Below, in pieces: positions 1 through 6,566 of a stretch of 15,305 bases of DNA. The first letter of the stretch is position 1. Each line of letters starts with the position of its first letter. This DNA is from Ghiorsea sp. (GTDB lineage Bacteria > Pseudomonadota > Zetaproteobacteria > Mariprofundales > Mariprofundaceae). A model generated the notes under the pieces. It did not search any database. It worked only from the letters and a program-made list of their open reading frames with translations, and had not been told where the DNA came from. Location of the stretch: positions 1 to 15,305 of the forward strand of contig JAUZQX010000003.1 of assembly GCA_030950765.1 (NCBI GenBank), written 5' to 3'. The translations under genes and the position numbers were made by a program.

Positions 1-1
1 A

Positions 2-703
2 ACTTTAGACCAAATCATTGAATTTAGCCCCGATAGGATTGCCTTATTTAACTATGCACATTTGCCTGAAATGTTTATGCCGCAGCGACGTATTGATGAA
101 TCGGCGATGCCCAGTCCCCAAGAGAAACTCAATATTTTAGAACATAGCATCAATAAACTGATTGGTGCGGGTTATGTATTTATTGGTATGGATCACTTTG
201 CCAAACCTGATGATGAGCTGACGATTGCACAGCAAGAGGGTAAGTTGTACCGAAACTTCCAAGGTTATTCTACACACGCTGATTGTGATTTGATTGGTTT
301 GGGGTTGACCTCTATTGGTTATGTGGGCGGCAGTTTCTTTCAAAACAAAAAAGAAATGGATGCCTATCAATCCGCGATTGAAACAGATGGTTTGGCAGTT
401 TTTCGTGGGTATACCTTATCCAATGAAGACCATTTAAGACGTGCTGTGATTATGCGCCTAATGTGTGACTTTAAAATAGACTTTTCAGTGTTTGAGGCTG
501 ATTTTGGCATTGCATTTAAACAACACTTTTCGGACTCGCTTGCCGACTTACAAGAGATGCAGGACGATGGTTTATTAACCCTAACAGATACTTCTTTGGT
601 GGTGTTGCCTGCGGGTCGTCTGATGATACGCAATGTTGCCATGGTTTTTGATGAACATTTGCGTCAAAAAACAGAAAAAAAACAGTTCTCCAAGGTTCTT
701 TAA
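2..703 (+). CDS. hemN: Oxygen-independent coproporphyrinogen III oxidase, C-terminal part (5' end outside window)
   Basis: Radical SAM enzyme that oxidatively decarboxylates coproporphyrinogen III to protoporphyrinogen IX without oxygen, in cytoplasmic heme synthesis. The reading frame is open from base 2, so the start and the radical-SAM cysteine cluster lie upstream; 233 residues are visible, roughly the C-terminal half of the usual ~455. Recognisable HemN segments are FNYAHLP near the start, GMDHFAKPDDEL, and NFQGYSTHADCDLIGLG, the last being typical of HemN rather than the shorter paralogue HemW. The TTG at 62 is an internal leucine codon, not a start. The TAA stop (701-703) is followed with no gap by the ATG of the next gene, so the two are probably cotranscribed. 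Use of this enzyme suits low-oxygen growth (inference). Confidence 0.93.
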   Translation, partial: TLDQIIEFSPDRIALFNYAHLPEMFMPQRRIDESAMPSPQEKLNILEHSINKLIGAGYVFIGMDHFAKPDDELTIAQQEGKLYRNFQGYSTHADCDLIGLGLTSIGYVGGSFFQNKKEMDAYQSAIETDGLAVFRGYTLSNEDHLRRAVIMRLMCDFKIDFSVFEADFGIAFKQHFSDSLADLQEMQDDGLLTLTDTSLVVLPAGRLMIRNVAMVFDEHLRQKTEKKQFSKVL

Positions 704-1213
704 ATGAATAAACCCAGGATTCCAGTACCAGCGCGCTTCCTCAGTGCAGCTTACCTGTCGGTGATAGAGTCTGCTGAAAGTACACAAACATGCATCTTTT
801 CAGCAGAAGCGTTGGTTATGATGAAAGATATTGCTGCCCAAGGTTACCCCGATGAAGTTTGTGGTTTGCTGATAGGTAAAGCGGATGCGCAAGGTTGGCA
901 GGTGAGCGAAGTGCGCCAAGTGGAAAACCTCAATAAAGAACGTGCCGCAGATAGGTTCCAACTTGACCCTGCAGGTTATCAAGCTATTGATGCTGAGCTT
1001 CGTGGCAGTGGGCAAGAAATTATCGGTGTGTTTCACTCGCATCCTGACTGCCCTGCCAAACCATCGCCCACAGATTTGACCAGCGCTTGGGAAGGTTTTG
1101 TGTACCCAATTGTTAGTGTTTGTGACGGAAACGTGGCTGAGGTCAACTGCTGGGTTGTCACTGATGAGGTGAGTTTGGGCGGGAAATTTCAGAGGTTGCC
1201 TCATTCGGTTTAA
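704..1213 (+). CDS. JAMM/MPN+ zinc metallopeptidase, M67 family
   Basis: Predicted cytoplasmic zinc-dependent isopeptidase of the JAMM (Mov34/MPN/PAD-1) fold, 169 aa. The full metal site is visible: E51 in EVCGLLIG, H111 and H113 in HSHP, then S121 and D124 in SPTD, giving HxH-x7-S-x2-D. Bacterial members are known to trim or release small ubiquitin-like sulfur carriers (MoaD/ThiS type) in cysteine, molybdopterin or thiamine pathways. No such partner and no ThiF/MoeB-like E1 enzyme lies in this window, so the substrate is unknown. The ATG follows the hemN stop directly, with AAGG eight bases upstream. This start gives about 30 residues before the usual beginning of the domain; a later start near M39/M40 would remove part of the domain's first helix. 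Family call is firm; role is open. Confidence 0.85.
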   Translation: MNKPRIPVPARFLSAAYLSVIESAESTQTCIFSAEALVMMKDIAAQGYPDEVCGLLIGKADAQGWQVSEVRQVENLNKERAADRFQLDPAGYQAIDAELRGSGQEIIGVFHSHPDCPAKPSPTDLTSAWEGFVYPIVSVCDGNVAEVNCWVVTDEVSLGGKFQRLPHSV

Positions 1214-1230
1214 GGTCGCATGGTTCGCCT

Positions 1231-3015
1231 ATGAATAATCGAATTGTTTTACTGGCCGTCATACTTTTATTAGCAGGTTGCGCAAACACTGCAAAACACT
1301 CAGCTGATGAGGTTGCGGGCAAGCAAGTGGTGCAAGAAAAGACGCAAACACAGCAACATATATCCACATCCTTGGAAAATATGGATGCAAACTTTTTATA
1401 TTTAGCATACCAACAATCGTTAGAGCAGAGACAATTTGGTCTGGCGACCCGGTTCTTGAAAGCTTTGATTAAGAAAGATCCTGATACCTTATCATTGAAA
1501 ATAGAACTTGTAGATTTGTATTTGAGCTCAGGGCGTGAAGATAAGGCTGTTGAAGCATTACATGTGATGGAATCCGTGGCAGTGGATGATGTCCAACAGT
1601 TGTCGGATAAAGAGTTGGCGCAATATCAATTGCTTTATGCGCGTGTGTTGATGCTTAATGGGCAGCAAAGACAAGCGGTACGACTGCTTAAAAATTTATT
1701 ACAAACACAGCCGAAGAATATTCAAGTGCGCCTTCTTTTGGTGCGGATGTATGCGAGACAGAGTGAATTTACACAAGCGCATCTGCTGGTGGCGGAAGGT
1801 ATTAAACTTGAACCTGATATGCGATTGTATGAAGCTCAGGTTCAGCTGTTTGTTCAACAAAAAGATTATAAAACCGCAGATAAGAAGCTGGAAAATATGC
1901 AAAACAAATACCCAAATCACGAAGATATTGTTTTAAAGCGTAGTCAACTTGCAGAACAAGTCGGGGATGCGGCTAAAGCTGAAAAGTTGCTTCAAGCATA
2001 TATTGAGCATCATGGTGTGGAGGCAAGCCAGTCTTTTTCTATGTTGGCGAATATGTATGTTAGGCAAGAGCGGCTGCAAGAAGCTGTGACTATGTTTAAA
2101 CATCTGTTGCGTTTGTCGGCTAATGCGGGCTCAGTGTACATGTCTTTGGGTAAGGTTTATTATCAGTTGGAAGAGTTTAAGCAGGCATCGGAAGCCTTTG
2201 CCCACGCCGTACAGCGTTTTGCGCCGCAAACACCACAAAAAAGAGTGTCGGATATGCAAGCAACTGCTTATTTTTATTGGGCTGCAAGTTTGGAAGCGCT
2301 TCAGCAAGATAAAGAAGCGATTGCGGCGTATAATAAGTTGAAATCGTATCATACTTTTTATGTTGAAGCACAGCTTCGCTTGGCAAGCATCATGATTGCC
2401 AAGGGTGAATACAAAAAGGCAGAAAAAAGATTGCTCAAACTTGTGAAAAGTCATTCAAAAAATATTGGAATTTATGAAATCTTAAGCAGCCTTCGTTTGC
2501 AGCAGAAAGCGTATGCCAAGCTTATTGTTGAATCCGAGCCAGGTTTGGCTTTGGCGTTTTCTCCTGTGCTGTTGTTTAACCGGGCGGTTGCTTTTGAATC
2601 ACGCAAAGACTTCAAACGTTTGGATGAAACATTTGACGTGTTGTTAGAACACGTGCCAGACCATGCTGAGGCATTAAATTTTTATGGTTACAGCTTGGCA
2701 GACCGAGGTATTCGTTTGCATGATGCTTTAGCGATGGTAAAAAAAGCACTGCTGAAGAAACCTGAAGATGGATATTATTTAGATTCATTGGCATGGGTGT
2801 ATTTTAAACAAGGAAAATACACGCAAGCCGTTGAAGTACAAAAAAAGGCTGTAGGTTTGGTGCCTAATGACCCTGTCATGCAAGAACATTTGGGTGATAT
2901 GTATTGGAAAGCAGGTTTGAAAAAAGATGCGCGTTTGCATTGGCAAAAGGCTTTGGATTTAAACCATGAAAACCCTGATGATGTGCAAGATAAAATTCAG
3001 TATGGATTAATGTGA
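1231..3015 (+). CDS. TPR-repeat outer-membrane lipoprotein encoded upstream of lolB
   Basis: 594-aa lipoprotein made almost entirely of tetratricopeptide repeats. Residues 1-17 form a lipoprotein signal peptide ending in LLAGC, with C17 as the predicted lipidated residue; the following Ala is not an inner-membrane retention signal, so sorting to the outer membrane is expected. From about residue 50 to 585 there are repeated ~34-residue helix pairs, clearest in RLQEAVTMFKHLL, EFKQASEAFAHAV and, at the C-terminus, GKYTQAVEVQKKAV and DARLHWQKAL. The C-terminal segment with LNFYGYSLADRG and DSLAWVYFKQGKY is typical of the conserved TPR protein encoded before lolB in Pseudomonas and relatives. It probably acts as a scaffold in envelope biogenesis, but no specific role can be read from sequence. 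Only a distant AAGG (1212-1215) precedes the ATG. The stop overlaps the next gene in TGATG. Confidence 0.85.
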   Translation: MNNRIVLLAVILLLAGCANTAKHSADEVAGKQVVQEKTQTQQHISTSLENMDANFLYLAYQQSLEQRQFGLATRFLKALIKKDPDTLSLKIELVDLYLSSGREDKAVEALHVMESVAVDDVQQLSDKELAQYQLLYARVLMLNGQQRQAVRLLKNLLQTQPKNIQVRLLLVRMYARQSEFTQAHLLVAEGIKLEPDMRLYEAQVQLFVQQKDYKTADKKLENMQNKYPNHEDIVLKRSQLAEQVGDAAKAEKLLQAYIEHHGVEASQSFSMLANMYVRQERLQEAVTMFKHLLRLSANAGSVYMSLGKVYYQLEEFKQASEAFAHAVQRFAPQTPQKRVSDMQATAYFYWAASLEALQQDKEAIAAYNKLKSYHTFYVEAQLRLASIMIAKGEYKKAEKRLLKLVKSHSKNIGIYEILSSLRLQQKAYAKLIVESEPGLALAFSPVLLFNRAVAFESRKDFKRLDETFDVLLEHVPDHAEALNFYGYSLADRGIRLHDALAMVKKALLKKPEDGYYLDSLAWVYFKQGKYTQAVEVQKKAVGLVPNDPVMQEHLGDMYWKAGLKKDARLHWQKALDLNHENPDDVQDKIQYGLM

Positions 3016-3527
3016 TGTTTAAATATGGCTTGCCATGGCTTTTGCTGGCATGGATTACGACAGGCTGTGTAAAACATATTGATACGCCACGAGATTTTAC
3101 GCCAGTGACTACATTTTCAGGGCGACTGCTGGTGGTAAGTCCTGTGAAACGTTTTCAGGTTGATGTGGATTGGCAAGGTTCGGCAGAGAAGGGGCAGTTG
3201 CGTTTAACACACGGGTTGTCAGGGCGTATCGTTGATGTCGCTTGGCAGGGGCATCAAATGCGTTGGCGAGACAATTCACAGACACAACGATGGTATGATT
3301 TAAGCGAAAAAGAATTGTTGGATATGGGTGTTTTATTGCCACCTTGGACATTAGCAAAAGTGTTTGCAGGAGATATGCCGAAAGCTATGCGCACCAAAGA
3401 TAACCGGACTTGGCAAGGTGTTTGGGATGGTGTTTCGCTAAAGGTGAAGTGGGCAAGCCAGCAGCAGCGCGTCGAAATAACCGATATGAAACATGGACGA
3501 CGTGCGGTGGTTATTTTTAATGAATAA
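3015..3527 (+). CDS. lolB: Outer-membrane lipoprotein LolB (divergent)
   Basis: LolB receives lipoproteins from periplasmic carrier LolA and inserts them into the outer membrane. This 170-aa protein is short for LolB (about 200). It has a hydrophobic signal (WLLLAWITTGC) with C18 as the likely lipidated residue, although position -3 is Thr rather than the usual Leu/Val/Ile. The body fits a half-barrel: FSGRLLVVSP, alternating strands rich in Trp, then LPPWTLAKVFAGDMP, which corresponds to the segment before the short helix ending in LPG in E. coli LolB. ATG 3015 is chosen because it overlaps the upstream stop by one base (TGATG) with GGA eight bases upstream; GTG 3012 would add one residue. 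Identification rests partly on location between the TPR gene and ispE. The 3' end overlaps ispE by 8 nt. Confidence 0.75.
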   Translation: MFKYGLPWLLLAWITTGCVKHIDTPRDFTPVTTFSGRLLVVSPVKRFQVDVDWQGSAEKGQLRLTHGLSGRIVDVAWQGHQMRWRDNSQTQRWYDLSEKELLDMGVLLPPWTLAKVFAGDMPKAMRTKDNRTWQGVWDGVSLKVKWASQQQRVEITDMKHGRRAVVIFNE

Positions 3528-4401
3528 TGTTTATCCCGCGCCAGCAAAAGTAAACTTGCATCTCGCGGTTACAGGGGTGACGGATGATGGTTACCACACA
3601 TTAGATACAAGTTTTGTGTATGTGGATGTGGGTGACAGCCTGTGCATCAAGCTATCTGAGCGTTTGCAGGTGCATTGTAGTGATGCAACATTAAGTGGTG
3701 AGAAAAACCTAGTCTACCAAGTTTTGGCAGCTTTTAGGCAAAAGTATGAAGTGTCGCAGGGCTTGGATGTTTTTATTGATAAAAAGTTGCCAGCAATGGC
3801 GGGGTTGGGCGGGGGTTCCTCAGATGCAGCAACAGCATTATGGGTTGCCAATCAATTGTGGTCGGTCGCTTGTAGCTTAGAAGAGCTAATCAATTTTTCT
3901 GTGCGCTTTGGTGCAGATATCCCGTGTTTTTTATATGGTAGAGCGAGCCAAGCTTATGGCATTGGGGAGAAGTTATCAGTATATCAAGGTGCTATTCCTG
4001 AGCGGAACATTGTATTGGCGTGGCCTGGTGAAGGGGTGTCAACGGCAGCTGCATTTTCATACTTTGATCAAAATAAATTTCATGCATTGACGGACGAAAA
4101 AACAGTCGCTACAGTGCGCGCCCGTTCGGGTGCTGTAAGTTTTGATTTGGGTTATAATGATCTGGAAATAAGCGCAGCTGCTTTGTGTTCACCGTTGTTG
4201 GCGATGTTAACAACCATGAAAGAGAAGTCGGAACGGGCATGGATGAGTGGTAGCGGGTCGGCTTGTGTCGCGGTTTGTCATTCATCTGAAGAAGCTTATG
4301 CGCTTGCAAAAGAGTTGCAAAAACATAAGCTTGCTACATGGATACACGTTGGGTATTTTTTGCCAAAGCATCCATTGTTAGCATGTAAAATTGGGGCGTA
4401 G
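3520..4401 (+). CDS. ispE: 4-diphosphocytidyl-2-C-methyl-D-erythritol kinase
   Basis: GHMP-family kinase that phosphorylates the 2-hydroxyl of CDP-methylerythritol with ATP in the MEP isoprenoid pathway; its products feed ubiquinone and undecaprenyl lipids. The 293-aa length is normal. Motif 1 is PAPAKVNLHL (6-15) with K10; the ATP-binding glycine loop GLGGGSSDAATAL is at 95-107; GADIP with catalytic D133 follows; motif 3 MSGSGSA is at 242-248. ATG 3520 is chosen because the protein then starts just before the PAPAKVNL strand as in E. coli; an ATG at 3493 would add nine residues inside lolB. GGTGG (3506-3510) is a plausible ribosome binding site. The stop codon TAG (4399-4401) lies inside the tRNA-Gln gene, a 10-nt overlap on the same strand. 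Confidence 0.95.
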   Translation: MNNVYPAPAKVNLHLAVTGVTDDGYHTLDTSFVYVDVGDSLCIKLSERLQVHCSDATLSGEKNLVYQVLAAFRQKYEVSQGLDVFIDKKLPAMAGLGGGSSDAATALWVANQLWSVACSLEELINFSVRFGADIPCFLYGRASQAYGIGEKLSVYQGAIPERNIVLAWPGEGVSTAAAFSYFDQNKFHALTDEKTVATVRARSGAVSFDLGYNDLEISAAALCSPLLAMLTTMKEKSERAWMSGSGSACVAVCHSSEEAYALAKELQKHKLATWIHVGYFLPKHPLLACKIGA

Positions 4402-4466
4402 CCAAGCGGTAAGGCAGCGGGTTTTGATCCCGTCATGCGCAGGTTCGAATCCTGCCGCCCCAGCCA
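4392..4466 (+). tRNA. tRNA-Gln (anticodon UUG)
   Basis: A complete 75-nt cloverleaf can be drawn. Acceptor strands TGGGGCG (4392-4398) and CGCCCCA (4456-4462) pair fully, followed by discriminator G and encoded CCA (4464-4466). The D arm is GCC/GGC (4401-4403/4413-4415). The anticodon stem GCGGG/CCCGT encloses TTTTGAT with anticodon TTG at 4424-4426. The T arm is GCAGG-TTCGAAT-CCTGC. The U1-A72 end pair is typical of bacterial tRNA-Gln. The first ten bases overlap the ispE reading frame; T8-A9-G10 form its stop codon. The position between ispE and prs matches Pseudomonas-type genomes. Confidence 0.97.
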
Positions 4467-4505
4467 TTTTAGACTGATGTTTTTTGATTGATGTGTCGTT
4501 TAGAC

Positions 4506-4510
4506 GGAGG
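4506..4510 (+). promoter_or_regulatory. Ribosome binding site of prs
   Basis: GGAGG, nine bases before ATG 4520. It decides the prs start in favour of 4520 over the upstream in-frame codon at 4484, which has no such site and would add 12 unrelated residues. Confidence 0.8.
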
Positions 4511-4519
4511 CTCTCTCTG

Positions 4520-5473
4520 ATGAGCAATGTTAAAAAGTTCCGCTTGTTTTCAGGTACTTCAAATCCTAAGTTAGCAGCAGATATGTGTACGCATATTGGT
4601 ATGCCACAGGGTGAGATGCATATCCAGAGTTTTTCTGATGGTGAGATTTTCCTTCAATATCAAGAGACTATTCGCGGTTTGGATGTGTTCTTCTTGCAAA
4701 GTACATCTGTTCCCGCCAATGACAATTTGATGGAGCTTTTGATTGCCATTGATGCAGCTAAGCGTGCATCTGCAAGGCAGATTTGTGCAGTGATGCCGTA
4801 TTTTGGTTATGCGCGTCAAGATAGGAAAAGTGCGGGTCGTACACCGATTTCAGCCAAGTTGGTTGCCGATATGTTAACCACTGCAGGTGTTACCCGTGTA
4901 TTAACCATGGATTTACATGCCACACAAATTCAAGGTTTCTTTAATATCCCTGTGGATAATATTTTTGCAGCACCATTGTTTGCCAAGGATATTCAGGGTA
5001 ATTCTGCTGCAGGTGATGATGTTATTGTTGTCTCCCCAGATGTGGGTGGCGTGGTTCGAGCAAGAGCTTTGGCGAAAAGTTTGCATGTTGATATTGCGAT
5101 TGTTGATAAACGACGGCCTGCACCGAATGTTGCGAAAGTCATGAATATCATTGGAGATGTTGAAGGTAAACACTGTATCCTTGTGGATGATATTGTGGAC
5201 ACAGCAGGTACAATTTGTGGTGCAGCAGATGCATTGATGGAGCGTGGGGCAACGAAAGTGACCGCTTATGCAACACATGGCGTATTGTCTGGTCCAGCCG
5301 CAGAACGTATTGCTGCATCATCTATGCATGAGCTTGTGATTACCGACAGTATTGCTCAGCCTCAGGCTATTCTTGATACAGGAAAAGTGCGCGTATTGTC
5401 GATTGGTTCCCTCATGGGCGAAGCGATTATGCGTATATATGATGCGCGTTCTATCAGTAGCCTTTATAACTAA
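4520..5473 (+). CDS. prs: Ribose-phosphate pyrophosphokinase (PRPP synthetase)
   Basis: Transfers pyrophosphate from ATP to ribose 5-phosphate to make PRPP for nucleotide, histidine, tryptophan and NAD synthesis; cytoplasmic class I enzyme. At 317 aa it has family length. Seen in order: SFSDGEI (37-43), the PYFGYARQDRK motif (93-103) that binds ATP, DLHATQIQGFF (131-141) with catalytic H133, the flexible catalytic loop DKRRP (197-201) with K198 and R200, and the ribose-phosphate loop VDDIVDTAGT (222-231). The start follows a GGAGG site and gives the usual KLFSGT-like N-terminus (KKFRLFSGTSNPKLA). It is the last member of the conserved TPR-lolB-ispE-tRNA-Gln-prs block. No clear terminator follows; the next 109 bp hold a pyrimidine tract and a hairpin near the lpxC start. 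Confidence 0.97.
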   Translation: MSNVKKFRLFSGTSNPKLAADMCTHIGMPQGEMHIQSFSDGEIFLQYQETIRGLDVFFLQSTSVPANDNLMELLIAIDAAKRASARQICAVMPYFGYARQDRKSAGRTPISAKLVADMLTTAGVTRVLTMDLHATQIQGFFNIPVDNIFAAPLFAKDIQGNSAAGDDVIVVSPDVGGVVRARALAKSLHVDIAIVDKRRPAPNVAKVMNIIGDVEGKHCILVDDIVDTAGTICGAADALMERGATKVTAYATHGVLSGPAAERIAASSMHELVITDSIAQPQAILDTGKVRVLSIGSLMGEAIMRIYDARSISSLYN

Positions 5474-5485
5474 CAGTAGTAAAAA

Positions 5486-5506
5486 CTTTCTTTTCTTTTC
5501 TTTTTT
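5486..5506 (+). repeat. Pure pyrimidine tract after prs, (TTTTC)-like repeat
   Basis: Twenty-one uninterrupted pyrimidines just after prs, built from about three TTTTC units and a run of six T. No GC-rich hairpin lies before it, so it is not a convincing intrinsic terminator. It may be slippage-prone. Function unknown. Confidence 0.5.
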
Positions 5507-5544
5507 GGCTAGATTATGCGTGATTGTCATGTCTATCCTCAGCG

Positions 5545-5573
5545 TTTGGCATGCATGATTTCATCATACCAAA
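5545..5573 (+). promoter_or_regulatory. Imperfect hairpin overlapping the lpxC ribosome binding site
   Basis: TTTGG (5545-5549) pairs with CCAAA (5569-5573), and inside it ATGAT (5555-5559) pairs with ATCAT (5563-5567) around a three-base loop; the internal loop is five bases against one. The 3' strand runs into the AAAGGAG ribosome binding site (5571-5577). The stem is AT-rich and weak, so any effect on lpxC translation is speculative. Confidence 0.3.
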
Positions 5574-5582
5574 GGAGTCAGA

Positions 5583-6485
5583 GTGGTAAAACAGCGCACA
5601 CTTGACCACGCTATTCGTTGCAGTGGTATTGGTTTACATTCAGGTAAAAAAATTGAGCTTGTGCTTAGTCCTGCAGATGTGGATACAGGTATTGTGTTTG
5701 TGCGCTCAGACTTGGGTGTTGAAATCAAAGGGCATGTAGATTCGGTTGTAGATACCCGTTTATGTACGACGATTGGTCATGGTGAAGCTACTATTGCTAC
5801 CGTTGAACATATTATGTCTGCATTGGCTGGTCTTGGCATTGATAATGCGCTTATTGAGGTTGACGGTGCAGAAGTTCCCGTGATGGATGGCTCAGCCTCA
5901 CCTTTTATTTTTCTGATTCAGTGTGCAGGCATTGTAGAGCAAGATAAAGCTAAAAAAGTATTACGTATTAAAAAACGTGTAAGCATTGAAGATGGTGATA
6001 AGTCTTGTGCTTTGTACCCTGCATCAGGTTTCCGTGTTGCTTACCATTTGGATTATGATCACCCTTTACTGTCAGATTGTAAGGTTAGCTTTGACTTCTC
6101 AAGGCAGGGTTATGCGCGCGAAGTGAGTAGAGCGCGCACGTTTGGTTTTATTCATGAGGTTGAAGCTTTGCAAAAAGCTGGGCTGGCGCTTGGTGGCTCT
6201 ATGGATAATGCTGTTGTTTTAGATAAATATGGTGTGCTGAATGAAGGTGGATTACGTTATATTGATGAATGCGCGCGTCATAAAGTACTGGATACTGTAG
6301 GTGATTTATTTTTAGCAGGTTACCCTATTGTCGGTGCTTTTGAGGGTGTGCGCAGTGGTCATGCGATGAACTGCGAGATTGTTAAAACATTGCTTGCTGA
6401 TGAAACAGCATGGGTTATTGAAGAGCTTGAAGCAATAGAACGTCAGCCTGTTGAAGCTGCTTCTACATTACCACTTACCACTTGA
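5583..6485 (+). CDS. lpxC: UDP-3-O-acyl-N-acetylglucosamine deacetylase
   Basis: Zinc deacetylase for the committed step of lipid A synthesis, in the cytoplasm. The 300-aa length is normal. Visible motifs are GIGLHSG (15-21), TVEH (73-76) with zinc ligand H76 and catalytic base E75, VPVMDGSASPF, SRARTFGF, HKVLD (233-237) giving zinc ligands H233 and D237, and SGHAMN with the catalytic histidine H260. The start is GTG at 5583, five bases after a strong AAAGGAG; the protein then begins VKQRTLDHAI, matching the family. In E. coli lpxC lies at the end of the division cluster after ftsZ; here it follows prs as a separate unit. LpxC is proteolytically controlled in enterobacteria, but no clear degradation tail can be assigned from this C-terminus. 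A hairpin follows the stop. Confidence 0.97.
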   Translation: MVKQRTLDHAIRCSGIGLHSGKKIELVLSPADVDTGIVFVRSDLGVEIKGHVDSVVDTRLCTTIGHGEATIATVEHIMSALAGLGIDNALIEVDGAEVPVMDGSASPFIFLIQCAGIVEQDKAKKVLRIKKRVSIEDGDKSCALYPASGFRVAYHLDYDHPLLSDCKVSFDFSRQGYAREVSRARTFGFIHEVEALQKAGLALGGSMDNAVVLDKYGVLNEGGLRYIDECARHKVLDTVGDLFLAGYPIVGAFEGVRSGHAMNCEIVKTLLADETAWVIEELEAIERQPVEAASTLPLTT

Positions 6486-6490
6486 ACGGC

Positions 6491-6516
6491 TTGAGCACGT
6501 TTGCTCAACGTTTGTC
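6491..6516 (+). terminator. Candidate intrinsic terminator after lpxC
   Basis: TTGAGCA (6491-6497) and TGCTCAA (6502-6508) form a perfect 7-bp stem with a four-base loop, five bases after the lpxC stop. The following stretch is only partly T-rich, so the termination strength is uncertain. Confidence 0.45.
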
Positions 6517-6566
6517 TTTGCATATTAATAGTCAACAATAAGTGACTTCGCTGTTACGCTTGCCCC

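Noticed and set aside
62..703. TTG at 62 as a gene start
   Set aside because: The frame is open to base 2 and the upstream residues (FNYAHLP) are conserved HemN sequence, so this is the end of a longer gene.
1220..1230. ATG at 1220 upstream of the TPR lipoprotein
   Set aside because: Out of frame with the lipoprotein; the ATG at 1231 gives a proper signal peptide and lipobox.
5481..5510. Intrinsic terminator after prs
   Set aside because: A long T-rich run is present, but the only dyad before it, ACTA/TAGT, is far too weak.
6501..6528. Sigma-70-like promoter for ubiE (TTGCTC, 16 bp, TATTAA)
   Set aside because: The -35 matches consensus at only three positions and overlaps the lpxC hairpin; not enough to annotate.
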